From Candidatus Hydrogenedentota bacterium (lineage in GTDB: Bacteria > Hydrogenedentota > Hydrogenedentia > Hydrogenedentales > JAEUWI01), in NCBI GenBank assembly GCA_016791475.1, contig JAEUWI010000005.1:1-64000 (forward strand): DNA of 64,000 nucleotides, read 5' to 3'. This document shows positions 15,344-24,121 of the stretch, piece by piece. The notes under the pieces are model-generated. The model had not been told where the DNA came from. It saw nothing but the letters and a program-made list of their open reading frames with translations, and did not search any database. How positions within the stretch are numbered: position 1 is the stretch's first letter; each line of letters opens with the position of its first letter. Made by a program: the position numbers and the translations under genes.

Positions 15344-18300
15344 TTATTCAGCCGATGCAACGTCGAAGAAGCGCGCGCCCGTCGAATCGATGATATCCGG
15401 CGTCACAAAGATCAGCAGACTGGACTGGGAGACTTCCTTCGACTTTCCGCGGAAGAAGTAACCCAGGATGGGCAGGTCAGCCACGTAGGGCAGTTTCTGC
15501 TCGCCCTTGATGGACTTGTCCTGCACCAGGCCGCCGAGCACCAGCGTATCGCCGTCGTGCACGATCACGTTCGTCCACACCGCCTGCCACGAGGTCGTCG
15601 GGTAGGTCAGGGTCTGGTCGAGCTCGATGTCGCCGCTCACCGTGGTCGTCGTGAAGGTCTTCTCGCCGATTCGGGTGCGCACTTCGGGGTTCAGCCACAG
15701 GCGCACCTGGTCGTTGTCGCGAATCTGCGGCGTGACCGAGAGCGCAATACCGAAATTGAACGGAAGCGCAAGGGGGCGGGTCGCCACGATGGGCTGGGTG
15801 ACGCCGTTGTCGCCATTCGAACCCGGAATAACCTGGGTGTCCACGAACACCAGGAAGTACTCCGTCGTGTAGTCCACGATGGCCGCGGGCTTGCGGTTCA
15901 TCGTGGTCACGCGCGGCGCGCTCAACAGTTCCGACTCCTCAAGGCTGTTCAAGTAGTCGAAGGTCACCGACAATTCGTCGCCACTGCCGTTGTCCAGAAT
16001 CGAGGACACCAGATTGAAGGTCGTCGACGCCGGACCGGGGTTCACCGCCGCGCCCACCACCGTCTCGCGGAGGGTATTGCTGAAGGCGTTGGAGCCGTCG
16101 GGCCGCTCGTCGAAGCCGATCTCCTCCAGCACGTTGTCGCCGTTGATGTCATACTCATAGGTCTCTTCTTCCAGACCCGTGGGCAGACGCGCGCCACTGT
16201 TGCTTTCGGTGTTGATGTCCCACTTGAAACCAACCTTGTCCAAATCGGAAACGCGGATCGTGAGGAACTTGGCCTCGATGCTCACCTGCTTGGGCGTCAC
16301 GTCCAACTGGGCAAGCTGCTCTTCAAAGGCTTCCAGATTGGTCGGTGTATTGCGCACGATCAGCATGTTGTTCGCGGGATTGTAGATCATGTCCGACAGA
16401 CGCTCTTCAGACGAGGGCGCGTACACGTCGGGGATAAGGCGCTGGAGGAGCGTCAGGATCGGGGCGTCGCCGCCGATCGAGCTGGCACCCGTTCCACCGA
16501 GGCCCGCACCCTGGTCGTCGGTCTGTCCAGCGCGGGCGGCACCATTCCGCCCTCCGCCGAGCCCGGCAGTTCCACCGCTGGCTTGTCCTCCCGTGCCCGT
16601 ACCGGCACCGTCTAGACCAACTATGAAGTTGGTTGCCGGCGTTTCGCCGACCGCTTCATCCGGGAAGGTGGAAAACAGATCGGAAATGTTGCTCGTCGCG
16701 GTCACGTCGCCGCCACCGCCCTGGCCGCCACCACCGCCGAAGCCACCACCCTGTCCACCACCACCAAAGCCACCACCCTGACCACCGAAACCGCCGCCCT
16801 GGCCGCCGAAGCCGCCGCCGCCGCCAAATCCGCCGCCGGAGCCGCCGAAGCCGCCGCCGCCAAAGCCGCCGCCGGAGCCGCCGAAGCCGCCACCGCCGAA
16901 GCCACCGCCGGAACCGCCGAAGCCGCCACCGCCAAAGCCGCCGCCGGAACCGCCAAAGCCGCCGCCGGAACCACCGAAGCCACCGCCGCCGAAACCACCC
17001 TGACCACCACCACCGAAGCCGCCACCCTGGCCGCCGAAACCACCCCCCTGACCGCCGAAGCCGCCGCCGCCCGAACTGTTACCCAGGGGGGATACAGAGA
17101 ACTGATTGCGAAGCACCAGCTTGAAGAGGGTTTCCGCGCCGGCGTTACGCAGCTCGTAGTAGCGCGTATCCAGATCTTCGAACGATTCGCGCTGAATGAT
17201 TTCCGGCTTGCTGACGAAGAGGAAACCAGGTTCAATCGAATAGGACAGGCCGAGCGGGCGAAGGAGCGCCTTCAGGGCCTCGCCCAGAGGCGTGTCCTTC
17301 AGGTTGATGTACGGAATCATACCATCGCTCTTCGGGCCATAGTATTCGTCAAGATTACTGAGGGGCTGACCATCCTGTCCGACGAATTGTCCTGTGGTAC
17401 CGAACTGCCCACCACCGAAACTCCCGCCGAAGCCTGTAGGCTCATCCTCGTCACGATCACGGCGGGATGCACCACTACCACCGGCGCGAGGCGGAGCATT
17501 GAATGCTCCGGGAGCGGGCTGGAAGGCGCCGGGTGCGCCAAAACCAGGCTGGCCGGGCGCCAGAGCCGTAGCGGCGACCTCTTCGCGCTCCGGTTCAACC
17601 GCGCGCTTGTCGATCACAACGTTGAGCTCAAAGCTGTCCTGAATGAATTCCATGACATCTTTGATGTGAATGTCTTCAAATTCGATATTGACCGGAGACG
17701 CAAGGGTGCGCTCGATCTGGGTCACTTCTTTTTCTTCCTCGAAATCTTCTTCGATTTCGGGGACACGGAAGACGTATTGCTTGATACCCTTGGGATCCGC
17801 GCCCTCCGGAAGCTGCTTCGACTTCTCTACATACTGGCGGATACGATCCTTGTCTGTCTCCACCTTACGCTCGTCGTCCATCATGGACTCGCCGCTCTGG
17901 CCCAGCGATGCCGTATGCAGGCCCTCCTTGGCTTCCTTGTTGTCGGGATCCAACTGCAGCACGTGGCTGTAGATCTCGACCGCCTGGCCGTAGAGATGCT
18001 GCTCGAGGTAGAGCTTGGCATACTTCAGGTGCTCTTCCACGCGGAGACGCTTGATCTCCTCGGGGGAAAGGCCGGGCGCTTCGCCGTTGGTTATGGTCTC
18101 GGGGTCAAACGTCTCGAAGACGGGCGTCGCACCCGGATTCTGACCCGCAGCCTCCATCGAGATCTTGCTGGTGCATTGCTTCAGGTACTCCTTCGCCTCC
18201 GCGTAGTCCGGGCTCAACGCGAGTGCGCGGTTGAACTCGGTCTGGGCATCGCGGTAGCGCTCGCCCTTGTAATGCTCCACGCCACGTCGGAATGCCTCTT

Positions 18301-18466
18301 CCGCAGGCGTTAGCGCCGCGGCCTGGGCAAGCACGATCTCTGGTTGCGATCCCTCTTCTGTTGCTGCGTGGCCGCGCTGGTCGCCGTGCGCCATCACGGG
18401 GAGGATGAGCGCCATGGGAGCCACCAACCAACCCCAGACTTTGGCGCGCTTGTAGCCGTTTTTCAT
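15344..18466 (-). CDS. TPR-containing secretin of the pilus-like system (Amuc_1098-like)
   Basis: 1040 residues. Signal peptide 1-26; TPR-like repeats ~50-190 (AEEAFRRGVEHYKGERYRDAQTEF); a secretin/TonB short N-domain near 255-290 (VNIEFEDIHIKDVMEFI); a Gly/Phe-rich low-complexity insert at ~462-582 (GGFGGSGGG repeats); then the secretin barrel with LSAPRVTTMNRKPAAI, VRLWLNPEVRTR, GDTLVLGGLVQDK and LPILGYFFRGK. Family knowledge: multimers form an outer-membrane gate. The TPR head plus the PilP-, PilO- and PilM-like neighbours match the Akkermansia Amuc_1098-1101 layout. Start 18466 has GGAAG 8-10 bases upstream; longer frames lack a signal peptide. It is last in its operon, with a terminator at 15281-15317. 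Confidence 0.93.
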   Translation of the reverse strand: MKNGYKRAKVWGWLVAPMALILPVMAHGDQRGHAATEEGSQPEIVLAQAAALTPAEEAFRRGVEHYKGERYRDAQTEFNRALALSPDYAEAKEYLKQCTSKISMEAAGQNPGATPVFETFDPETITNGEAPGLSPEEIKRLRVEEHLKYAKLYLEQHLYGQAVEIYSHVLQLDPDNKEAKEGLHTASLGQSGESMMDDERKVETDKDRIRQYVEKSKQLPEGADPKGIKQYVFRVPEIEEDFEEEKEVTQIERTLASPVNIEFEDIHIKDVMEFIQDSFELNVVIDKRAVEPEREEVAATALAPGQPGFGAPGAFQPAPGAFNAPPRAGGSGASRRDRDEDEPTGFGGSFGGGQFGTTGQFVGQDGQPLSNLDEYYGPKSDGMIPYINLKDTPLGEALKALLRPLGLSYSIEPGFLFVSKPEIIQRESFEDLDTRYYELRNAGAETLFKLVLRNQFSVSPLGNSSGGGGFGGQGGGFGGQGGGFGGGGQGGFGGGGFGGSGGGFGGSGGGFGGGGFGGSGGGFGGGGFGGSGGGFGGGGFGGSGGGFGGGGGFGGQGGGFGGQGGGFGGGGQGGGFGGGGGQGGGGDVTATSNISDLFSTFPDEAVGETPATNFIVGLDGAGTGTGGQASGGTAGLGGGRNGAARAGQTDDQGAGLGGTGASSIGGDAPILTLLQRLIPDVYAPSSEERLSDMIYNPANNMLIVRNTPTNLEAFEEQLAQLDVTPKQVSIEAKFLTIRVSDLDKVGFKWDINTESNSGARLPTGLEEETYEYDINGDNVLEEIGFDERPDGSNAFSNTLRETVVGAAVNPGPASTTFNLVSSILDNGSGDELSVTFDYLNSLEESELLSAPRVTTMNRKPAAIVDYTTEYFLVFVDTQVIPGSNGDNGVTQPIVATRPLALPFNFGIALSVTPQIRDNDQVRLWLNPEVRTRIGEKTFTTTTVSGDIELDQTLTYPTTSWQAVWTNVIVHDGDTLVLGGLVQDKSIKGEQKLPYVADLPILGYFFRGKSKEVSQSSLLIFVTPDIIDSTGARFFDVASAE
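16722..17083 (-). repeat. Gly-rich coding repeat inside the secretin
   Basis: About 120 codons of GGFGG/QGGG/SGGG variants made of 9-, 15- and 27-bp units. It is GC-rich and low in complexity, so it is prone to length change and to assembly error. Confidence 0.9.
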
Positions 18467-18545
18467 TACCTTGTCTTCCTTCCGCTTGTTCTCAGCACTA
18501 TCCCGAAATGTGCACCATAGCCGCAATCCGCGCCTACGCCAGCTC

Positions 18546-19031
18546 TTAGGGTAACCTGAGGGTAACCGTTTTCGCAAAACGTTCCGCATACACAACCACC
18601 GACTTCTCATCGGGGTTGATTGACTCTACTTTAAACTCTTCGAACTCTTCACCCTCGTCGTACCACTTCTTGGCTACGCCCGTTTTCAACTGGGCGCGCC
18701 ACTTGCCCTGAACTTCCTTCAGATCCAGCAATTCGATGCCGGCTTCTTTTCCCGTCAGGCCCGTACCTCCCTCGGTCGGCGCATCGGAGAAATAGGTAAA
18801 GGCATTGCTCCGGTAGAGCCCGGCATATTGACCGGGCGCGTCCAGCGGGGGCCGGTTGGGCGGCGGCGCGGGCGGATCCGGCTTCCCGCTGAGTACCGTG
18901 ACGGCGTCATCGAAATCCTCTGAGCCAAACAACTCATACACGCGGAACCCCAAATAGGCCAGAAGCGCCACCAGAACCACACGCTCTTTGAAGCGCCAAA
19001 TTCCTTTAGTTGCTTTCAGCAGTTTATCCAT
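18546..19031 (-). CDS. PilP/GspC-like inner-membrane protein of the pilus block (Amuc_1099-like)
   Basis: 161 residues: a short cytoplasmic Lys-rich start (MDKLLKATKGIWRFKER), one membrane helix (VVLVALLAYLGFRVYELF), a Pro-rich linker (DPPAPPPNRPPLDAPG) and a C-terminal beta domain ending in VTLRLP, resembling the HR-type domain of PilP/GspC that links inner membrane and secretin. I chose the ATG at 19031, preceded by AAGGGAC. It lies between the PilO-like and secretin genes. The assignment rests on topology and position more than on sequence. Confidence 0.6.
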   Translation of the reverse strand: MDKLLKATKGIWRFKERVVLVALLAYLGFRVYELFGSEDFDDAVTVLSGKPDPPAPPPNRPPLDAPGQYAGLYRSNAFTYFSDAPTEGGTGLTGKEAGIELLDLKEVQGKWRAQLKTGVAKKWYDEGEEFEEFKVESINPDEKSVVVYAERFAKTVTLRLP

Positions 19032-19077
19032 AAGTCCCTTCCAGTCCCGCTTCCTGCGCACCGCGCTATCTAGCAAA

Positions 19078-20088
19078 TTAGTTGGTGAACAGAACGGTCC
19101 GCTTGAACCATTTCCAGAACTTGGCGACTCCCGACGGTTCTGGTTGCGGCGTAGGCGCTTCGTCGTCTCCTATGGCCATGGAATTCCTACGGGCAGTCGG
19201 AGCCAAAAGGCCCGCAACGTTATTCGCCCCCGGCGTGACTGGAGGCACCATAGACACGGCCCCTCCTCCACCGACCGTACCGGTCGCGTCCGTTATTGGA
19301 TGGGCGCGAAGAAGGAATAATTCCACTTCCATCATAGGCTCATATTTCATCAGAATCCGAGGATGAGTCACTCTTAACCCCTCCACGCTGAAGAATTTGT
19401 CGGAGGTACGGAGTTTCTCCAAGAACTTTACAAGGTCTTCCATCTCCATAGAGAATGCAAGACCGGCACGCGTATACTCCACAGTATTTCCTATAAATCC
19501 CGCAGGCTTTGGGTCATAGAGCGCGACACGCGAGATATATTGAGCGTTGTTGTCCATAAGCATCTCGAAGATTGAAATACCGTACTTCAGGCGCTCCAAT
19601 TGGTCTGTAACCAACTTGGGGGTGATGTCGTAGCCCTGCCACTCTTCCGCGTAGTGCACCCCAAGCATCGTCTGGATCTCCATAGGGATGCGCTGATATA
19701 CCTGCACGCCGTATTTCTTTTGTGCCTTCTCCCACAACTCCTTTGTCATCCTCGCCGTCTGCTCACCATACCAGAATTGGAGTATAAACACATCTTCCGG
19801 GGGCTTCTCATATTCTCGCCAATCGGAGTCATTGAAGTACGGAAGACGCACGGAAATCGCGTCCTTCCAAGACTCGACAACCGCGCTATGCTGTGCGATA
19901 ACCGTATCGGGATCCTCGTCCTTAAACGTGCTGTTCAAGCCCTTGTAGGCCGCGCTCAACGATTCGAGCAGCGCCTTGTCTTGAGCATATTTTGTTAGTT
20001 TTGCCTTGAAATAGAACTGGTAAACACAAAAACACACTGCTACCATCGACACCAGAACGAGGACATATAAAATTCGATCTCGGTTCAT
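19078..20088 (-). CDS. PilO/Amuc_1100-like pilus-associated protein
   Basis: 336 residues: one N-terminal membrane helix (MNRDRILYVLVLVSMVAVCFCVYQF cut at ~25), then a periplasmic part with a coiled-coil opening and alpha/beta segments (SFSMEMEDLVKFLEKLR, GLRVTHPRILMKYEPMMEVELFLLRA) like the ferredoxin-like domains of PilO/GspM. The C-terminus is Pro-rich and ends KFWKWFKRTVLFTN. It overlaps pilMN by 4 bases (ATGA), so production is coupled. Codon use is less GC-rich than in its neighbours. Amuc_1100-type proteins are the nearest relatives I can think of; homology is inferred from layout. Confidence 0.62.
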   Translation of the reverse strand: MNRDRILYVLVLVSMVAVCFCVYQFYFKAKLTKYAQDKALLESLSAAYKGLNSTFKDEDPDTVIAQHSAVVESWKDAISVRLPYFNDSDWREYEKPPEDVFILQFWYGEQTARMTKELWEKAQKKYGVQVYQRIPMEIQTMLGVHYAEEWQGYDITPKLVTDQLERLKYGISIFEMLMDNNAQYISRVALYDPKPAGFIGNTVEYTRAGLAFSMEMEDLVKFLEKLRTSDKFFSVEGLRVTHPRILMKYEPMMEVELFLLRAHPITDATGTVGGGGAVSMVPPVTPGANNVAGLLAPTARRNSMAIGDDEAPTPQPEPSGVAKFWKWFKRTVLFTN

Positions 20089-22361
20089 TCTTCTTCCCTC
20101 TGACGGCGTCGCTCGCTCCTAGTCAGCCTTGGCTGCCCCGATGGAGCCGCGTCGAGTCCTTCGCCCCCGGTGGCAGGAGCACTCGGCCTGGCAAAATTCG
20201 TCCCGGCGGCACCCGTGCGCCCCAGACCAGCGTTGGAAGCCGTAACTGACACTTGGGGGGTAGCCTTGTAATAGAGGCCTTCAAACTCGATGTTTACCTC
20301 GAACGAGTAGACAGCAGGGCCCGTGACGGGACCAACCGCGCCCGAAGGCCGACTCGCCTGATTCGCCGTCGTCCACGCTTGATAGAGTATTTCCTGCGGC
20401 AGCTTGAGCACGCTGGCTTCGCTGAAGTGAACCGCCTTCACCTTCAGCGTATCTTTGTTCGCTTGGGTGCGCTCCGCCGCCTTCAGGTTCTCCACGAATT
20501 CCTGTATCGCTTCGCTGGACTCCGCAAAGCCAAGAACACGGAGACCGTTGGGCCGCGTAAATTCCTGGAGACTGGCCCCTGCCCCCCCGCCCATTCCGCT
20601 TCGACCTCCACGGCGACCGGCACGATCATCATCTTCTTCCTCGTCCGCACTCGCAAAACCGCCGCCGCCCGCGGCCAATCCCGTGGGGTTCTGAAGGCTC
20701 ACGCCCGGAAATCCGGAACTGAATACCTTGGGCTGGGCCAGGGTCGGCTCGTTCTCCGCGCCCGGCGTACCCGCGCCCGCCAGCGGATTGATGCCGCCGG
20801 AAAGACGGCCAAAGCCACCACCCGGCCGTTCCATGCCGCCGCCGCCGCGCATCGGCCCCGCCGCTGTCGCCGTAGCCGCGTCCGTGATGGTGGTCGTCTC
20901 GATGGCGCTGAACCACACCTTGAATTTTTCAGGGCGGGAATCGTTGACCAGCGACATCTCCTCAAGCCAGAAATTGCGGAAGTTCCGCTCGTCTTCGAGG
21001 GCCTTTACCTGCGTTTCCAGCCCCGACACCTGGGTCTGAACCGCCTTGAAATCTTTCAGTTTCGCCGACTGGGGCACCGTCGCGCCGGTGATACTCAGCA
21101 CCAGCTCCGGGTCGTAGCGCTGGATCATCGTCTTCATTTTTCCGATTTCTTCCAGCACCTTCGTATTTTCTTTGGCCTTCTGGGGGATGATGCACGCCAT
21201 CGTCAGGGCCAGGGTCGCCATCGAAAGCCCCCAGTACAGGGCGGCCTCCCGGCGGCGCGCCGCTTCCAGAACGCGCGGCGGGATCAGATTGATCTCCAGC
21301 GCCACCGTCTGCTGGCAGCGCAGCGCCATCCCCAGCGCCACGCAGGACTGCTCCGGCGCTTCGCTGACCTGCTGGCCACCCGGAGCCACCGCCAGGCCCG
21401 CCAGCGGCTGGGCAATACGCACCTCAAGGCCAAGCTGGCGCTGCATGAAGGGAATGATGTTGCGCAGACAGGCACCCCCGCCGCAAAGCACCACGCGATT
21501 GACCTGGCCACCGCCCGGCAGCGACCGGAAGTACGCAAAAGAACGCATGATCTCGGAGACCATGCGCTGGAGAACATTACCTATGACTTCGCCGCCCTGA
21601 CCGTCCGTATTCGGATCGCCCGTCGGCGCAAAACCGCGCTGGCGCTTCAGGCGCTCCGCGTCGGTAAAACTCATGTTGAAGGCCGACGCGATCGCCAGGG
21701 TAACGTCGTTGCCCCCCAGATTCAGCGGGCGCGTAAAGCGGAACTGCCCCTCGCGCTCGATGACGATATCCGTCGTGGCCGCGCCCATATCGATAAGGGC
21801 GACGCATTCGCCCGAACTGCCAAATTCACCCGTGTGCTTCAGCCAGTTGTAGGCCGCCAGCGGGTTCACGTCCGCCACATCGATCACCCGCCGCGATGGC
21901 GTCAGGATCTCGATCAGCTTGTCCACCACATCCACCTTGATCGCCGCCATCATCACATCGTACCCGCCCGCCTCCGTGCGGCCCAGGATCTGATAGTCCA
22001 TCGCAATCTGATCCAGCGAAAACGGAATCTGCTGCTGAATTTCGTAACGAACTATCTGGCTGACTTTATATTCCGGTACCGGAGGAAGCGTTCGACTTCG
22101 TGTGAACACAGACTGGCCCGGCACGCCGAAAATCGTCTTTCGCGTGCGGACCTTCGTCTCTTTCAGCAGTTCGGCAAGCGCCTTCTGCTTGATGGCCTTG
22201 CGCTCTTCCTCGTCCAGCGCCGGATCCGAGTTAAACTCGCGCTGGTAATACTTTACCAGTTGGTGTCCAGCTTTGGTCTGCGCAAGTTCCGCAAGTCGGA
22301 TTGCGCTTGCACCAATGTCAAGCACCAACCGCTTGTGTCGTCCGCCAGTTATACCAGCCAT
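20085..22361 (-). CDS. PilM-PilN fusion protein (Amuc_1101-like)
   Basis: 758 residues. Residues 1-~365 form an actin-like PilM domain (LVLDIGASAIRLAEL; VALIDMGAATTDIVIEREG; NRVVLCGGGACLRNI). Residues ~375-400 are a membrane helix (YWGLSMATLALTMACIIP), followed by a coiled coil and a PilN-like periplasmic part with Gly/Pro-rich linkers and a mostly beta C-terminus. The ending LTRSERRRQREEE is strongly charged. PilM and PilN are usually separate and interact through the PilN N-terminus; here the joint replaces that contact. AGGA precedes the ATG. It is first in a four-gene unit driven by the promoter at 22507-22535. Confidence 0.88.
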   Translation of the reverse strand: MAGITGGRHKRLVLDIGASAIRLAELAQTKAGHQLVKYYQREFNSDPALDEEERKAIKQKALAELLKETKVRTRKTIFGVPGQSVFTRSRTLPPVPEYKVSQIVRYEIQQQIPFSLDQIAMDYQILGRTEAGGYDVMMAAIKVDVVDKLIEILTPSRRVIDVADVNPLAAYNWLKHTGEFGSSGECVALIDMGAATTDIVIEREGQFRFTRPLNLGGNDVTLAIASAFNMSFTDAERLKRQRGFAPTGDPNTDGQGGEVIGNVLQRMVSEIMRSFAYFRSLPGGGQVNRVVLCGGGACLRNIIPFMQRQLGLEVRIAQPLAGLAVAPGGQQVSEAPEQSCVALGMALRCQQTVALEINLIPPRVLEAARRREAALYWGLSMATLALTMACIIPQKAKENTKVLEEIGKMKTMIQRYDPELVLSITGATVPQSAKLKDFKAVQTQVSGLETQVKALEDERNFRNFWLEEMSLVNDSRPEKFKVWFSAIETTTITDAATATAAGPMRGGGGMERPGGGFGRLSGGINPLAGAGTPGAENEPTLAQPKVFSSGFPGVSLQNPTGLAAGGGGFASADEEEDDDRAGRRGGRSGMGGGAGASLQEFTRPNGLRVLGFAESSEAIQEFVENLKAAERTQANKDTLKVKAVHFSEASVLKLPQEILYQAWTTANQASRPSGAVGPVTGPAVYSFEVNIEFEGLYYKATPQVSVTASNAGLGRTGAAGTNFARPSAPATGGEGLDAAPSGQPRLTRSERRRQREEE

Positions 22362-22506
22362 ATCGGTCCTGTTCCCATACCCCCAGAATCAGCCACACCT
22401 GCCTTCCCGCAAGTGACATTCACTGCTCTGAATCGGTCGTTAACGCTAACAGGGTAAATAGTGTTAATAGACCTATTTCCCATGACGGCGTAAACCCTTG
22501 TCCGTT

Positions 22507-22535
22507 ATTGTAGTATACCCTTAAATACTTGTCAA
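22507..22535 (-). promoter_or_regulatory. Strong sigma-70-type promoter for the pilM-N/O/P/secretin block
   Basis: On the minus strand: TTGACA (22530-22535), 17-base spacer, TACAAT (22507-22512). Upstream of the -35 box lies the palindrome TGTTGACAACA (22547-22557), a possible regulator site. The leader to the ATG is ~140 bases. Confidence 0.75.
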
Positions 22536-22576
22536 GACCCCTGTTATGTTGACAACAATTTACCCCGAACCACTAC

Positions 22577-23962
22577 CTACGGTACACTAAGCGCGCAACG
22601 AAATCCATAGTCCGCGCGAACCGTTGAAATTTTGTCAAAATGACGCTTCGCACAGCGCACGTCAAAACGATCCGATTGATACGATCCACCCCGAAGCACC
22701 CGGAATATTTGACCGTAATCCTTCGTCACGTCCGTATTCCCTTCGTACGCCTGATACCAGTCCTGCGTCCACTCATACACGTTGCCGGCCATGTCCACGC
22801 AACCATAGGGCGAAAGACCCTCAATATACTTGCCGCGCTCAACCGGCCCGCCCACCTCCGACACCTTCGTGTTGCACACCGTCGGGTCAAACTCGTTCCC
22901 CCAGGGAAACTCCAGCCCCGCCGTGCCCCGCGCCGCCTTCTCCCACTCCTGCTCCGTCGGAAGTCGCTTCCCCACCGCCTTCGCATAATCCACCGCCTGG
23001 TTCCACGTCACGCCGGAAACAGGAAAGTTCTCCCGACCCTCCGGGAATTCATGCTCAAGAAACACTTCCTTAAATTCTGCGTTAGTAACCTCATATTTGT
23101 CAATATAAAATGATGGCAGATCCACCTCGGCCTGGGGGGCCTCATCCGGCGCCCGGCCCGACGCCCCCCGGAGGAAGGGCCCCGCCGGCACCAGCACCAT
23201 CCCCGCCGGAATGTCACCCGGCACCATCTCCAGCAGCACGTCCTGCGGCTCATTGGGCTTCAGCGTTACCCGCGTGCCTTTCATGATATACCCCGACGTG
23301 TGCACATCCACAATATAATTGCCCGGCGGCAGCGAGTATTCCTGCGGCGTCACCAGCGGCTGCTTCGCCCCATTCAGCCAGATCGTGGCCGCCGTGGGCT
23401 TCGAAGAAAGCCGCAGGATCCCCTCCTGGGGCTTCAAGTTCACCTTCGTGTTCACCCCGTACTCGTGGTCCGTCTTCACGTCCAGGACCTCCGACTCATA
23501 GGGATAATAATTCGGATAGGTCAGCCGGTACCGGTGCTCGCCGATCCCCACCGCGTACTTTCTGATCGGGGTCGTGCCGATTACCGCGTCGTCCAGCGTC
23601 ACCTCGGCGCCCGAAGGTTCCGACTCGATCGTCAGATAACCCACCAGCGGCTCCATCTCGATCACGAACTTCTGCGGATCGCCCGCCTCCACCCGGATCT
23701 CGTCCTCCGTATCGCGGTAGCGCTCCATCTTCAGCAAAATATTCAACTGTCCCTCGGGCAAACCCCGAAGCGTCGCCGGGGTCACCGCCGTCACCCCGCC
23801 CTCCACCAGCACCGTCGCGCCCGACTCCGGCGCGCTGTCAATCGTCACCTCCGTCTGCGGTATCTCCTTGCCGCAGCCGCCGGCCAGTGTCGCGAGGCCG
23901 ACCAGAAGGACAAGAAAGCCCGCTCTCGCGCGCACGGCACACAAGTCAAGACGTCTATCCAT
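22577..23962 (-). CDS. Lipoprotein with PEGA repeats and a formylglycine-generating-enzyme-like domain
   Basis: 461 residues. Lipobox LAGGC ends the signal peptide. Residues ~35-250 hold three PEGA-type beta repeats (LTIESEPSGAEVTLDDAVIGTTP; LRLSSKPTAATIWLNG); residues ~260-460 are an FGE-sulfatase/SUMF1-type domain (AGMVLVPAGPFLRG, FYIDKYEVTNAEF, GKRLPTEQEWEKAARG, YGCVDMAGNVYEWTQDW, RVLRGGSY, GFRCAL). Many proteins with this domain are not sulfatase activators; no sulfatase gene is near. It should sit in the periplasm or outer membrane. Of two adjacent ATGs, 23962 has better spacing from GAGG. It may have its own promoter, with the -10 box TATAAT at 24089-24094. Confidence 0.9.
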   Translation of the reverse strand: MDRRLDLCAVRARAGFLVLLVGLATLAGGCGKEIPQTEVTIDSAPESGATVLVEGGVTAVTPATLRGLPEGQLNILLKMERYRDTEDEIRVEAGDPQKFVIEMEPLVGYLTIESEPSGAEVTLDDAVIGTTPIRKYAVGIGEHRYRLTYPNYYPYESEVLDVKTDHEYGVNTKVNLKPQEGILRLSSKPTAATIWLNGAKQPLVTPQEYSLPPGNYIVDVHTSGYIMKGTRVTLKPNEPQDVLLEMVPGDIPAGMVLVPAGPFLRGASGRAPDEAPQAEVDLPSFYIDKYEVTNAEFKEVFLEHEFPEGRENFPVSGVTWNQAVDYAKAVGKRLPTEQEWEKAARGTAGLEFPWGNEFDPTVCNTKVSEVGGPVERGKYIEGLSPYGCVDMAGNVYEWTQDWYQAYEGNTDVTKDYGQIFRVLRGGSYQSDRFDVRCAKRHFDKISTVRADYGFRCALSVP

Positions 23963-24088
23963 CATTGTCCTCAACCACACTCGCCCCGGCATTCCACCGT
24001 GTCCTGTCTACTGCACGATGGCAGCTCCTGCGCCGCACGCCCCCCAAACGAAGCATGCGGCACACCAAAACCCTATTCTGCGCCCCCC

Positions 24089-24117
24089 ATTATAAACAAT
24101 AAATCTCGAAATTACAC
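24089..24117 (-). promoter_or_regulatory. Possible promoter for the PEGA/FGE lipoprotein
   Basis: A perfect TATAAT on the minus strand (24089-24094) with a weak -35 (GTGTAA) at 17 bases, in an A/T-rich island between two GC-rich genes. Confidence 0.45.
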
Positions 24118-24121
24118 CCCC

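Noticed and set aside
16722-17083. Gly-rich region of the secretin as a frameshift or assembly artefact
   Set aside because: The frame stays open and the downstream barrel motifs are intact. Length may still be imprecise in the assembly.
22577-23962. Lipoprotein as a true sulfatase-activating enzyme
   Set aside because: The domain is right, but no sulfatase gene is linked and many such domains have other roles, so only the domain name is claimed.
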